A stretch of 64,000 bases of DNA from Tabrizicola sp. (GTDB taxonomy: Bacteria > Pseudomonadota > Alphaproteobacteria > Rhodobacterales > Rhodobacteraceae): positions 186,001 to 250,000 of the forward strand of contig NZ_JALHQD010000005.1 in the NCBI RefSeq assembly GCF_022842145.1, written 5' to 3'. The translations under genes were made by a program, and so were the position numbers. The notes under the pieces are model-generated. The model ran no database searches. It was not told where the DNA came from and saw only the letters and a program-made list of their open reading frames with translations. Each line of letters begins with the position of its first letter. Position 1 is the first letter of the stretch. Shown piece after piece: positions 34,892 through 45,502 of this stretch.

Positions 34892-34953
34892 TTTCGCGCC
34901 TCCCCTGGTTTTCTGTGAGGAACAGCGTGGCATCGATACGAATAGTCCGCAAT

Positions 34954-34968
34954 TCAACCAAAAGGATG
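34954..34968 (-). promoter_or_regulatory. candidate FlhR operator, site e
   Basis: TCAACCAAAAGGATG on the plus strand, that is CATCCTTTTGGTTGA towards gfa. It lies 62 bases before the gfa ATG. Conserved positions relative to the other copies are TCAACC, AAAG and the terminal TG. Confidence 0.65.
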
Positions 34969-35097
34969 GCGAAGGCCTGGCTTCGGTACCGATTGCCAGG
35001 TGATCGCGCACGCGCTCCCTAGCGACCTCCGAGGGACGTCACACCGGGAGGGAGCGACGGTGCCGCTACAGCCAGCTGGACCTCTTTGGCCTGGTCC

Positions 35098-36174
35098 TCA
35101 AGGGGTTCCGTTGGGGGCCGGATTCGCTTCCTGAGAAAAGACCGGCACGAAACTGGCCGGCGCGAGCGAACCCTCGATCACATCGACGCCGGCAGTGGCG
35201 GCTGTCACGGTCCAGACAGGTGGACCCGCATGGTAGGTCGTCAGGCGATCTTCCAGCGCGCGGACTGCCAGCTCGATGGAAAGCCGCCCCTGCAGGACTG
35301 GCGAGTCGGTTGGCGCAGCCAGGATCCGCCCCCGGACGACGCCCCGGTACACGGCATGGCTGAGATAGGTCGAGACCACCTCGACCTTGCTCTCCAGCCC
35401 CCTTGCACGCAGGATCGGGACCGCTGCCTCGGCCATCGGGCCGCTTCCGACCAGGTAGTCGATGTCGGGCATCGCCTCGAGCACCTCCTCGACCAGCAGG
35501 ACCTGCTCTTCGGTTCCGGTGTCGCCGAAGCGGATCATCACGATCTCCGCCGAGCTTTCCGCCAGCGCCGCGCGGAAGCCCGCGTCGACAAAGGTCACCC
35601 AGCCCGCGCCCTGTGGTCCTGGAAACCAGGCGACGCGGACCGGCGCACTGCCCTTGGGGTGGCGACTGGCCAGAAAACGCCCCGCAGCCGCCCCCATCTC
35701 GGTCCAGGGCACGCTGGCCTTTGCGGTGATTCCGCTGTCATCGATGTCGTTGACTGCGGCAATGACCGGCTTGAGCCGGGCGATCCGCTCGACATCGGCA
35801 GTCAGCCCGGCATAGGAGACGGCCCCCAGGATGACTCCGTCGAACTCCTGGCTGGCACAACCTTTCAGCTGTTCGATCTGTCGCGAGAGGTTGGGGTAAC
35901 CCCCGGCCTCGAAAACATCGAAGGAGACCCCTAGGCGGCGTGCTTCCTCGACCATGCCATAGTTGACCGACAGCCAGTAGGCATCCTTCAGATGCGGATA
36001 AAGGACGCAAAAGCGCCAGGGTCGGGCGGCGCGGGTGAGCGGCGTGTAGGTCAACGGCACTGCGGCGCTGCTGTCGTCGAAGGGCACGGCGCGGGCTTCC
36101 AGCTTCCACACCTCGGCACCGGCCTGGCCCGCAAGGCCCGCCAGCAGAACCGCCGCCGAAACGGCCTTGCGCAT
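35098..36174 (-). CDS. torT: TorT-like periplasmic TMAO-sensor binding protein
   Basis: 358 residues. A signal peptide (MRKAVSAAVLLAGLAGQAGAEV) precedes a type I periplasmic binding fold of the TorT class: WRFCVLYPHLKDAYWLSVNYGMVEEARRLGV, FEAGGYPNLSRQIEQLKGC, DGVILGAVSYAGL, PVIAAVNDID. TorT captures trimethylamine N-oxide and presents it to the TorS sensor domain. The gene is divergent from torS, with 60 bases between their starts, so their promoters overlap. The ATG at 36174 precedes the signal peptide directly; the much longer upstream frame is antisense to torS and is rejected. Confidence 0.85.
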   Translation of the reverse strand: MRKAVSAAVLLAGLAGQAGAEVWKLEARAVPFDDSSAAVPLTYTPLTRAARPWRFCVLYPHLKDAYWLSVNYGMVEEARRLGVSFDVFEAGGYPNLSRQIEQLKGCASQEFDGVILGAVSYAGLTADVERIARLKPVIAAVNDIDDSGITAKASVPWTEMGAAAGRFLASRHPKGSAPVRVAWFPGPQGAGWVTFVDAGFRAALAESSAEIVMIRFGDTGTEEQVLLVEEVLEAMPDIDYLVGSGPMAEAAVPILRARGLESKVEVVSTYLSHAVYRGVVRGRILAAPTDSPVLQGRLSIELAVRALEDRLTTYHAGPPVWTVTAATAGVDVIEGSLAPASFVPVFSQEANPAPNGTP

Positions 36175-36234
36175 CGCGTCTCCTCTTTCGCGGATTCGGT
36201 GATAGCTTGGACCCGCAAACCCTGGGAGCGAACC

Positions 36235-39102
36235 TTGCGGAACTTCGGCTACAAGTCGAGTCTTGGCGGACGTCTGCTGCTGGCGATCGCGCTGATCGTG
36301 GGCTTTCCAGCCGCCACCGGGGTGCTGGGCTGGTTCGAGCTGAAGGATGTGGCGGCAAACCAGTCGCGCGTGGTGACCGAGGCGATCCCGGCGATTTCGG
36401 AAGTTCGGGGCGTGGCCGAAGAAACCAGCCGTGTGGTTGCAGTTGCGCCCGAACTGGCGGCTGTCACGGACGAAGCGCAGCGGGCCGAGCGGGCGGCGTT
36501 CCTGTTCGACCAGGCCAATGCCTTGCGCGCGCGGCTGTTGCGGCAGGAGGGGTTGCGGGACGAGGCACTGGCCAACGCTCTGGCCGCCGAGGCGGGCCTG
36601 CGGCAGGCGCTCACCACGATCGACCGGCTGGTGCGGCAGCGGATCAGCCTGATTGCCCGCCGGGATGCTCAGCTGGCTGCGGGCCTTGCCGCGGCGGTCG
36701 AGCTGACGGAAATCGCCGATACTCTGGTGGCGAATGCCGAAATGGGGGCCTCGGCCGTGATCTCCAGCCTTTACGGCATGGACGGGACGGATACCGCAGA
36801 CCCCGAAGTTCGGCTGGATACGCTGGACAAGCTGATCGAGGTCGACCTCTTTCAGATGGGACTGATGTTCGAACTGCGGTCGCATGCCTCCGAGGTCGGG
36901 CTGCTTTTGAACCGGGTGGCCGGGGTGCAATCGCAAGTCGAGTTGCAGTCCCTTCGCGACGAGCTGGCGGCGCGGGTCCGGGTGATCGCGCGGCGGCTGG
37001 AGTCGGTACAGGACCCGCGCCGGGCAGACCGGGTGCGCGTGCTTCTGCGGGTGATCGGTGCCGCGCCGGCGGCGCCTCCCGAGACGGCGGCACTGTTCGA
37101 GAACATGGCCCAGGTGCTGGCAGTGACCGAACGGATCGCCGGAGCCGAGACCGAGCTCCGGCGGGCGGCGCTGGAGCTGGAAACCGCGGCCTCGGTGCTG
37201 GCGGACCGGATCGAGGCCAATGCGGTCCGGGCGGGCCAGTCGGCGCAGCAGGCGATCCTGGCGACACAGCGGCTTTATGCGTTTTCGGCGATACTGGCGT
37301 TGGTGCTCTCGCTGGCGGTCCTGTGGTTCTATGTGCGCGGCAACCTGATCCGGCGTCTGGATGCCCTGTCCTCGCGCATGACAGGCTTGGCCGAAGGCAG
37401 CCTGGGCGAGGCAATCCGCCCCTCGGGCAGGGACGAGATCGGACAGATGGAAGCCGCGGTCGAGGTGTTCCGGCAGCAGGCCATTGCGAACCATGATCTG
37501 GCGGCGGAACGCGAACGCCACCTCGAAGAACTGCGCAGGCACCGCAGCGAGTTGCAGGAACTGGTGGACGAGCGGACCGAGGCGCTTCGGGGTGAAGTGT
37601 CGGCACATGACGCAGCGCGCGACCGGGCCGAGGCTGCGGACCGGGCGAAGTCAGAATTCCTGGCGATGATGAGCCACGAGATCCGCACTCCGATGAATGG
37701 CGTGCTAGGAATGCTCCGCAACCTGCCACGCAATGGGCTGACGCGGGTGCAGGTGGCGCGGCTGGAGGCGGCGCTGGCGTCGGGCAAGGGGCTGATGGGC
37801 CTGCTGAACAGCATCCTCGACTATTCCAAGCTGGAGCAGGGCCAGACGGCGGAAGAAATCGAGGATTTCGACCTCGGTGAAGCCTTGGGGGACATCGCGC
37901 TGTTGATGGCACCGATGGCCGAAGAAAAGGGCCTGCGGCTGGTGACCGAACTGCCCGACGCCGCGCTGCCGCCGCTGCGGGGCGACATGGGCAAGCTGCG
38001 GCAGATCCTGTTCAATCTGGTGTCGAACGCGGTGCGGTTCACCGATGCGGGCGAGGTGCGGATCGCCGTGGGGCTGAACGGCCCACCCGAGGCGGACACC
38101 CTGCGGCTGCGCTTCACGGTCAGCGATACCGGCCGCGGCATCGCGCCCGACGCACTGGAGCGGATCTTCGCCGCCTTCCAGCAGGAGGACCCGCAGACCG
38201 CAAGGACACATGGCGGCACCGGGTTGGGCCTGACGATCAGCCGGCGGTTGGCCGGGCTGATGGGCGGGGCGCTGACTGTCGCCAGCCAGCGCGGGCATGG
38301 CGCGACCTTCACGCTGCACCTGCCCTTCGCGCGGGGCGCGGACCCGATCGCAAGGAAGGTGGAGCCCGCGCCGGACCTGCCGCCGCTCAGCGTGCTGGTG
38401 GTCGAGGATCACCCGGTCAATCAGGAGGTCGCATTGGGCTTTCTGCAGTCCATGGGTCACCGGGCCGCAATTTCGGCGACGGGAGAGACGGCGCTGGAGA
38501 TGCTTGCGGCGGGCGGCTACGACGCCGTTCTGATGGACGTCAACCTGCCCGGAATCTCGGGCATCGAGACGACGCGGCGGCTGCGTGCTTTGCCGGGGCT
38601 GGACCGGCTGCCGGTGATCGGCGTCTCGGCCCATGCCCAGCCGCAGGACATGGCGGCGTGCCGGGCTGCCGGGATGGACGAGGTGGTGGCCAAACCGCTG
38701 ACGCCCGAGGCTCTTGCCGCCGCGCTGGAGAGGCTGTGCGGGGTGGGTGTCGCTCCTGCGGTGCGCGAGACCCTGGCCGACCTGGGGCCGACCGCGACGC
38801 GAGAGCTTCTGCGGCTGATGCTGGACCGGCTGCGACCCGAGGTGGAGGCGCTGGCCGCGGCGCTGCAGGTGCACGCAACCGGTGACATCGAACGGCTGGC
38901 GCACCAGTTGAAGGGTGCCGTGGGCAACTTCGCCCTGCCCGAGCTGGGCGAAGTTCTCGCCGACCTGTCGCGCCGCGATGCCAGACCGGGACCCGAGGCC
39001 CTGGGACCCTTGCTCATTGCGGCAGCGGCGGCTGAGCGGCAGCTGACCCGGTCGCTTCAGTCGCTGGAGGAGTTGGCTGGGGTCAGGACAGCTGCGCAGT
39101 GA
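36235..39102 (+). CDS. torS: TorS-like tripartite hybrid sensor kinase
   Basis: 955 residues from a TTG start at 36235 (GGGAGCG upstream); an earlier ATG at 35992 would overlap torT. TM1 is at LLLAIALIVGFPAATGVLGWF, followed by a long periplasmic helical sensor (about 40-345), TM2 (FSAILALVLSLAVLWFYV), HAMP, HisKA with H481 (MMSHEIRTPMNGVLG), HATPase (DTGRGIAPDALERIF, GGTGLGLTIS), a receiver with D768 (LMDVNLPG) and an Hpt domain with H890 (HQLKGAVGNF). This is the full TorS phosphorelay layout and about the length of E. coli TorS. Its 3' end overlaps that of convergent torR by 20 bases. Confidence 0.9.
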   Translation: MRNFGYKSSLGGRLLLAIALIVGFPAATGVLGWFELKDVAANQSRVVTEAIPAISEVRGVAEETSRVVAVAPELAAVTDEAQRAERAAFLFDQANALRARLLRQEGLRDEALANALAAEAGLRQALTTIDRLVRQRISLIARRDAQLAAGLAAAVELTEIADTLVANAEMGASAVISSLYGMDGTDTADPEVRLDTLDKLIEVDLFQMGLMFELRSHASEVGLLLNRVAGVQSQVELQSLRDELAARVRVIARRLESVQDPRRADRVRVLLRVIGAAPAAPPETAALFENMAQVLAVTERIAGAETELRRAALELETAASVLADRIEANAVRAGQSAQQAILATQRLYAFSAILALVLSLAVLWFYVRGNLIRRLDALSSRMTGLAEGSLGEAIRPSGRDEIGQMEAAVEVFRQQAIANHDLAAERERHLEELRRHRSELQELVDERTEALRGEVSAHDAARDRAEAADRAKSEFLAMMSHEIRTPMNGVLGMLRNLPRNGLTRVQVARLEAALASGKGLMGLLNSILDYSKLEQGQTAEEIEDFDLGEALGDIALLMAPMAEEKGLRLVTELPDAALPPLRGDMGKLRQILFNLVSNAVRFTDAGEVRIAVGLNGPPEADTLRLRFTVSDTGRGIAPDALERIFAAFQQEDPQTARTHGGTGLGLTISRRLAGLMGGALTVASQRGHGATFTLHLPFARGADPIARKVEPAPDLPPLSVLVVEDHPVNQEVALGFLQSMGHRAAISATGETALEMLAAGGYDAVLMDVNLPGISGIETTRRLRALPGLDRLPVIGVSAHAQPQDMAACRAAGMDEVVAKPLTPEALAAALERLCGVGVAPAVRETLADLGPTATRELLRLMLDRLRPEVEALAAALQVHATGDIERLAHQLKGAVGNFALPELGEVLADLSRRDARPGPEALGPLLIAAAAAERQLTRSLQSLEELAGVRTAAQ

Positions 39103-39784
39103 AGACGTAGCCTTCGCCGTGCGAGGTGCCGAAAATGCGGGGCTGCTTCGGGTCGTCGGCGAACTTGGCCCGCAGGCGTTTCACCATCACATCGACCGTC
39201 CGCGATCCCGAATCGCCGTGGCGGTGGGTGATACTCGCCAGCAGCCGATCGCGTGAAAGGACGATCCCGGGGTTCAGCACGAAGGTGCGCAGCAGTTCGT
39301 ACTCGGCGCGGGTCAGCTGAACTCCGACTCCGTCTTCTCCGCTGACATGGCGCGCAGCGGTGTCGAAGGTGTACCCCGCAAAATGCACGACCCGGCGCGT
39401 CAGCTGCCGCATCGCCGCCGTGCGTCGCAGAAGGTTCTTGACCCGCGCCAGAAGCTCGCGACGGTTGAAGGGCTTGCAGACATAATCGTCGGCGCCAAGT
39501 TCAAGCCCCACGATCCGGTCAACGTCATCGGTGCGCCCCGACAAAAGGATGATCCCGACCTCGGACCGCGCCCGCTGTTCGCGGGTCAGTTCAAGCCCGT
39601 CCTTGCCGGAAAGGTTGATGTCCACGATCAGAAGATCAGGGCTTTCTTGGGCCAGCACCTTCTCGGCCGCTTCGGCCCCGGCGCAGACCGTGACCCGGTA
39701 ACCGAACGTCTCCAGATAGGCCCCCAGCGCCGTGCGGGTCACCGGGTCGTCCTCGATCACGACGATATGGGCGGCAGAGGTCAT
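39083..39784 (-). CDS. torR: TorR-like OmpR-family response regulator
   Basis: 233 residues. The receiver domain has the acidic pair (VIEDDPVTRTALGAYLE) and phospho-acceptor Asp in LLIVDINLSGKDG. The C-terminal winged helix has RAEYELLRTFVLNPGIVLSRDRLLASI and SRTVDVMVKRLRAKF. It is the terminal acceptor of the TorS relay. Unlike in E. coli, where TorR controls the TMAO reductase torCAD, the neighbouring divergent genes encode a TMAO importer. Two decamers resembling TorR boxes lie in the shared 186-bp intergenic region. Confidence 0.87.
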   Translation of the reverse strand: MTSAAHIVVIEDDPVTRTALGAYLETFGYRVTVCAGAEAAEKVLAQESPDLLIVDINLSGKDGLELTREQRARSEVGIILLSGRTDDVDRIVGLELGADDYVCKPFNRRELLARVKNLLRRTAAMRQLTRRVVHFAGYTFDTAARHVSGEDGVGVQLTRAEYELLRTFVLNPGIVLSRDRLLASITHRHGDSGSRTVDVMVKRLRAKFADDPKQPRIFGTSHGEGYVFTAQLS

Positions 39785-39845
39785 GGGTAAGAAGTCCCGG
39801 GTGCGGCACCCGTCCTGTTAACATTTTGTAACAACATTCTCCAGC

Positions 39846-40912
<1,067 letters not shown>

Positions 40913-40920
40913 TCTCCGGC

Positions 40921-40980
40921 GTCACCTTCGGGTGACCCACCTTGCCACCCGGGATCATTCCCCCCGGGTGGCGCTTTTTT
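40921..40980 (+). terminator. tandem hairpins after tmoX (intra-operon terminator/stabiliser)
   Basis: First hairpin GTCACC-TTCG-GGTGAC (40921-40936) is a UUCG tetraloop. Second hairpin is a 10-bp stem GCCACCCGGG / CCCGGGTGGC (40944-40972) followed by GCTTTTTT, a standard intrinsic terminator. It lies between tmoX and tmoW, so binding protein would be made in excess over ATPase and permease, a common arrangement in ABC importers. Confidence 0.85.
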
Positions 40981-40996
40981 CACCGGAGGCGACCCG

Positions 40997-42019
40997 ATGA
41001 CCACAAACGACGTGGTGATTTCCTGCAAGCACGTGTGGAAGGTCTTCGGCGACCGTCCGGAACGGCTGAACCTGACGCCCGCGACGACGCTGGACGACTT
41101 GCGCGCAACCAACCACATCGCCGCCGTCCGTGACGTGTCGCTGGAGATCCTCCGGGGTGAGATGCTGGTGGTGATGGGGCTTTCGGGGTCGGGCAAGTCA
41201 ACGCTGGTCCGCTGCCTCGCCCGCCTCCTGGACGTAACCTCGGGAGCCGTGGAGGTCGAAGGTCGCGACATCGGCAAGCTGTCGGAGCCCGAACTGATCG
41301 AGCTGCGGCGTAAGAAGATGGGCATGGTGTTCCAGAGCTTCGGCCTTCTGCCGCACCGCACCGCGCTGGAGAACGTGGCCTTCCCGCTGGAGATGCGGGG
41401 GCAGGACCGCGCCTCGCGCATTGCCAGGGCACGCGACATGCTGGCACTGGTGGGACTGAAAGGTCGCGAAGGCTATTTCCCGCGCGAATTGTCGGGCGGC
41501 CAGCAGCAACGCGTCGGCATCGCGCGCAGCTTGGCGGTCGAGCCGGACATCTGGTTCCTGGACGAACCCTTCAGCGCGCTCGACCCGCTGATCCGGCGCG
41601 AGATGCAGGACGAATTCCTTCGGCTGAAGGGGATGCTGGCCAAGACCGTCGTCTTCATCACCCACGACTTCGACGAGGCTTTGCGCCTAGCCGACCGCAT
41701 CGCGATCATGAAGGACGGCGCAGTCGAACAGATCGACACGCCCGAACGCATCGTCATGGCCCCGGCAACCCCCTACGTCGCCAAGTTCACCGAAGCCATC
41801 GACCGCACCCGCGTTGTCCATGCCCTGGCCCTGGCCCAGCCGGTCGAGGGGCGCGTCATCGAGGGCGAGCCGCTCCCCGCAAACGAGACCCTGCACGCGC
41901 TGGCCCGGCGCATCGTCGGCGACAGCCGGCCGCTGATCCCGCTGGTGCACAAGGGCCAGATCGCGGGTCTCCTGGACCGCAAGGCCGCGCTGGATCTCTT
42001 GCTGGGGCCAGTGGCATGA
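40997..42019 (+). CDS. tmoW: TMAO/quaternary-amine ABC transporter ATPase (TmoW-like)
   Basis: 340 residues. Walker A MGLSGSGKST, Q loop VFQSFGLLPHRTALEN, signature ELSGGQQQR, Walker B DIWFLDEPFSALD and H-loop ITHD. It belongs to the quaternary amine transporter (OpuAA/ProV) class with the long N-terminal extension before the A-loop. The C-terminal ~80 residues are a degenerate CBS-like regulatory region. GGAGG precedes the ATG. The stop overlaps the tmoV start by ATGA. Confidence 0.88.
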   Translation: MTTNDVVISCKHVWKVFGDRPERLNLTPATTLDDLRATNHIAAVRDVSLEILRGEMLVVMGLSGSGKSTLVRCLARLLDVTSGAVEVEGRDIGKLSEPELIELRRKKMGMVFQSFGLLPHRTALENVAFPLEMRGQDRASRIARARDMLALVGLKGREGYFPRELSGGQQQRVGIARSLAVEPDIWFLDEPFSALDPLIRREMQDEFLRLKGMLAKTVVFITHDFDEALRLADRIAIMKDGAVEQIDTPERIVMAPATPYVAKFTEAIDRTRVVHALALAQPVEGRVIEGEPLPANETLHALARRIVGDSRPLIPLVHKGQIAGLLDRKAALDLLLGPVA

Positions 42020-43977
42020 TGACTGCGGCGCTTGGAAAACCGCCGTTTCAGCTGGACCAGAGGCGGGTGGCCCAGGCAATCCTGCTGGCAGCGCTGGTGC
42101 TGGTTGCCTTCCGTGGGGCCCTGCCCGCCGGTCTGGTCCGCCTGCCCGAAGCGATGGTCGTGCCCTTTGCGGACTGGATCAACGCCGCTTTCGCCTTTGC
42201 TCAGGACGACCTCGGGTTGATGAGCCTGACACGCGCCTTCTCGGATGCGGTCGAGCTTTGCCTGGATGTCACGGCGAACCTTCTGTACGGCAAGTCGCGC
42301 TGGCCGAACGTCGGCCCAATCCCCTGGGTGGTCATAGCCGCGACGGCCGGGATGGCGGGTTATGCGTTGGGCGGCCTACGTCTGGCCCTGCTGGCCGCCG
42401 GCACCTTCGTCTGGATCGCCGTCATGGGCCAGTGGAAATGGGCGATGGAGACCCTGTCTGTCATCGTCGTGTCCGTGCCCTTCTCGGTCATCTTCGGCCT
42501 CTTGATGGGCGTCCTTGCATGGCGCTACCGCCTTGCCGAGCGCATCCTGAACCCGATCCTGAACATTGCGCAGTCGCTGCCGCATTTCGCCTACATGATC
42601 CCCGTCGTGGTTTTCATCGGCGTCGGTCCAAAGGCAGGGGCCATCGTCACCATCATCTTCTCGGTCCCGCCCATGATCCGCATGTCGCTTCTCGGCCTGC
42701 GCGCGGTGTCGCCCGAGATCATCGAAAGCGGCAAGATGAGCGGGACGACCCGCTGGCAGCTGATGACCCGCGTCCGCCTGCCCGCCGCCCGGACCGAGAT
42801 CCTGATCGGCGTCAACCAGGTCATCATGCAAAGCCTGGCGATGGTGGTGCTGGCCAGCTTCATCGGCATGCCGGGGCTGGGGCAGAAGCTGCTGCAACTT
42901 CTCCAGGCGCTCAAGATCGGGCTATCGGTCGAGATTGGCATCACCATCGTCCTTCTTGCCATCGTCCTGGACCGGATGTCGAAAGCCTGGGCGATGAAAC
43001 AGCCCGAGCATGTCGAGGGCGAAACCTGGGTACAGCGCCACCGTCTGCTGACGATTTGGCTGGGCCTGGTTGCGCTGGGCTTCCTGGCGGCCTGGGCACA
43101 TCCTTACTTCGCCGAAGTGGAGCGGAAGCAGGCGCTCAGCATGGCCGGCCCGATTGACGTGGTGGTCGGCGGCTTCATCGACCTCGTCGATCCGGTGACC
43201 GACTGGCTGCGATGGTTCCTGATCACCTGGGTGCTTATTCCACTCCGCGACGCCTTCCTGTGGCTGCCGACATCGGCCGTCGTCCTGGCTCTGGCCGGGA
43301 TCGGCTGGCGGATCGGCGGCTGGCGCTCGGCGCTGGTCTGTCTGGCGTTCGTCCTGCCCATCGCGCTGTCGGGCTGGTGGGATCGGGCAATGATCACCGC
43401 CTACACCGTCTTCGTCTCGGTCACCCTGGCCCTGCTGATCGGGGTACCGCTGGGCCTGATGGGAGCCGCGAACGAGACCCGCGCGCGGCGGTTCCTGCTC
43501 GTGTGCGATACGGCGCAGACCTTCCCAAGCTTCATCTACCTGATCCCGGTGATCATGCTGTTCGGCGTGAACGACGTTGCCGTCGTCGCAGCCGTGACGG
43601 TCTTTGCGACGGTGCCCATCGTCCGCTACACCATCGAGGGTCTGCGCAACATTCCGCCCGAGATCGTGGAATCTGCACAGATGTCGGGGGCAAGCCCCGG
43701 TCAGCTTCTGCGCCACGTAAAGTTGCCTCTGGCCGTCCCGACGTTGGTCGTCGGTGCCAACCAGTCGATCATGTTCGCGCTGTTCATGGTGATCATCGCG
43801 GCGTTCATCGGCACGCAGGACCTGGGACAGGAGATGCAGCGGGCGCTATCCTCGACCGATGTCGGCAAGGGCCTGGTCCTGGGCTTTGCGGTGGCGTTCA
43901 TGGGACTCCTTGCGGATCATCTGCTTCTCAGATGGGCGCGCAGCAGAAATGCCTCGCTCGGCTCGAGCCAGTCCTGA
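42016..43977 (+). CDS. tmoV: TMAO ABC transporter permease, duplicated (TmoV-like)
   Basis: 653 residues, about twice a standard ProW-type permease. Two homologous binding-protein-dependent permease domains are fused. Each carries an EAA-type coupling loop: LRAVSPEIIESGKMSGTTRWQLMTRVRLPAA (about 230-260) and LRNIPPEIVESAQMSGASPGQLLRHVKLPLA (about 545-575). The double length is characteristic of TmoV in marine Rhodobacterales. It completes the importer with tmoX and tmoW. The next gene is convergent. Confidence 0.88.
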   Translation: MMTAALGKPPFQLDQRRVAQAILLAALVLVAFRGALPAGLVRLPEAMVVPFADWINAAFAFAQDDLGLMSLTRAFSDAVELCLDVTANLLYGKSRWPNVGPIPWVVIAATAGMAGYALGGLRLALLAAGTFVWIAVMGQWKWAMETLSVIVVSVPFSVIFGLLMGVLAWRYRLAERILNPILNIAQSLPHFAYMIPVVVFIGVGPKAGAIVTIIFSVPPMIRMSLLGLRAVSPEIIESGKMSGTTRWQLMTRVRLPAARTEILIGVNQVIMQSLAMVVLASFIGMPGLGQKLLQLLQALKIGLSVEIGITIVLLAIVLDRMSKAWAMKQPEHVEGETWVQRHRLLTIWLGLVALGFLAAWAHPYFAEVERKQALSMAGPIDVVVGGFIDLVDPVTDWLRWFLITWVLIPLRDAFLWLPTSAVVLALAGIGWRIGGWRSALVCLAFVLPIALSGWWDRAMITAYTVFVSVTLALLIGVPLGLMGAANETRARRFLLVCDTAQTFPSFIYLIPVIMLFGVNDVAVVAAVTVFATVPIVRYTIEGLRNIPPEIVESAQMSGASPGQLLRHVKLPLAVPTLVVGANQSIMFALFMVIIAAFIGTQDLGQEMQRALSSTDVGKGLVLGFAVAFMGLLADHLLLRWARSRNASLGSSQS

Positions 43978-44112
43978 AGGAGAACGCCGCTTCTGCGCGC
44001 TACCACAACGACTGCATCACGACCGGAATAGATTGTTCTGAGCGCCCGTTGTGCGACCGCGCCGACACAGGCGTGGACCGCTAGACGTCACCCCCGGACA
44101 AGCGGGAAAAGG

Positions 44113-45231
44113 TCATTGCGGGCCAACAGCTTGCGACACGTCACCATCCGCCGCAGACACCCCGTGCACCCGGGCCTCACGCTTGAACGGGTTTTCGTCG
44201 GGTACCGCATAATCGGGCACCAATGCTCCCTTGTCCCGCGCGTCGGCCATATAGCGAAACGCATTGACCGTCATCCGCATCAGATGCTCGCCCGCCTTCA
44301 TCGGCGGATACATCGCTTCCGTTTCCGGGGTCCGGAACTTCTCCAGCGGCTCGACGATGGCGTGGTAGTCCAGCCCGAAGAACAGAGGAAAAGAGAACCG
44401 TTCCCGACCGATATTCACCACGCGGTGCTGGGTCGACCTGAACTGCCCGCCCGACCAGGTTTCGAAGATGTCGCCGATGTTGACGATGAAGCAGCCGGGG
44501 ATGGGTGGTGCCTCGATCCAGTCATCCTCGGCATTCATCACCTGCAGGCCCGGACCGCCCTGCAGCAGGATCGTGAAGCATTCGAAATCGGAATGGGCGG
44601 CGATGCCGACGATATCCTTGGTGGCAGGCAGGTCGTTCGGCACATAGCGCAGCAGGCGCAGTTGCGAGGTCGGATAGCTGATCTGGCGGGTCAGCTCTTC
44701 CGGGTCCACCCCAAGCTCCAGCGCCAGGGCGTCCAGAAGCCTCAGGCCAATGCCGAAGACCGCATCGTAGTAGCTTGCGACCGTGTCCTTCCAGCCGGGC
44801 AGATCAGGCCAGATGTTCGGCCCCGTCATCCGCCATTGGGCAAGGTGATCCGGGTGGTCTGCCGGAGCCTCGTAGGACATGTCCCAGGATTCGTTCATGT
44901 TGATCGACTTGGGGAAGTTCGCGCCATTTTCCTCGAACGGAACATAGCCACGATGGTGGGTGGTGAACCCCGACCACCAGCGCATCTTGTAGGATCGCGG
45001 CATGCCGTGGAACTGGCGCGAGGCCGCCGTCACTTTGTCGACCAGTGTCTGCGGGACCCCGTGGCCGGTGATGTAGAAGAAACCGGACGTACGGGCCGCC
45101 CGGCCCAGTTCGGTTGCTATGCGGGCCTTGTCCGCCGGATCGCCCGTGAACAGGCCGCCGATGTTGATGACGGGTAGGGTCGCATCGTCGACGGTAAGGG
45201 CTTTCTGGTCGTCGGATACATCACTGCGCAT
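44113..45231 (-). CDS. 2-oxoglutarate/Fe(II) oxygenase, isopenicillin-N-synthase-like
   Basis: 372 residues. An N-terminal DIOX_N domain (LPVINIGGLF ... GFFYITGHGV) precedes a double-stranded beta-helix core with the iron triad H213, D215 and H269 (AAHSDFECF, STQHRVVN) and the 2-oxoglutarate-binding R278-x-S280 (ERFSF). The ATG at 45231 is chosen for the GGAGG site; an upstream alternative at 45291 has none. It is divergent from a PotD-type importer operon, so the imported compound or a derivative is the likely substrate. The superfamily includes ethylene-forming enzyme and arginine or homoarginine hydroxylases, some of which release guanidine, which is of interest given the guanidine operon at 51.8 kb. 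The substrate is unknown. Confidence 0.85.
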   Translation of the reverse strand: MRSDVSDDQKALTVDDATLPVINIGGLFTGDPADKARIATELGRAARTSGFFYITGHGVPQTLVDKVTAASRQFHGMPRSYKMRWWSGFTTHHRGYVPFEENGANFPKSINMNESWDMSYEAPADHPDHLAQWRMTGPNIWPDLPGWKDTVASYYDAVFGIGLRLLDALALELGVDPEELTRQISYPTSQLRLLRYVPNDLPATKDIVGIAAHSDFECFTILLQGGPGLQVMNAEDDWIEAPPIPGCFIVNIGDIFETWSGGQFRSTQHRVVNIGRERFSFPLFFGLDYHAIVEPLEKFRTPETEAMYPPMKAGEHLMRMTVNAFRYMADARDKGALVPDYAVPDENPFKREARVHGVSAADGDVSQAVGPQ

Positions 45232-45502
45232 GTCGGCCTCCGGACAATCTGATGGGATGACTGTCCGGCCCCGGGCGTCGCTTGCACGCAAATAGTCTAC
45301 AATTGCGATCTATCCCCCCGCCCTTGCCTGCTTTTCCAGCATCTGCGTGCAGCGATGGCTCAAACAGTCGCGAGTTCTTTCTGCACGGGCATTTTGGCTG
45401 GCCAACTTGGACTCAAGGCAGGCGCCGGTCTGATTCGGTGTCTTTTTCCCGCAAAAGCCGCTGCCCCGGCAGCGCGCTTTCGCGTCAACCTGGAGGGATG
45501 AA
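45232..45502. other. divergent promoter region of oxygenase and PotD-type operon
   Basis: 271 bases without a gene. It must hold both divergent promoters. I see GGAGGG before the ATG at 45503 but no riboswitch-like or FlhR-like motif. A short inverted pair around 45470 (GCCCCGGCAGCGCGC) is too weak to call. Confidence 0.3.

Noticed and set aside
36175-37608. An N-terminal extension of the torT frame by about 480 codons
   Set aside because: It would run antisense through torS, and the signal peptide starts exactly at the ATG at 36174.
45232-45502. A second guanidine riboswitch before the PotD-type operon
   Set aside because: None of the conserved blocks (CTAGGGTTCCG, CTGGTCCGAGAG, ACGGCGGGA) is present.
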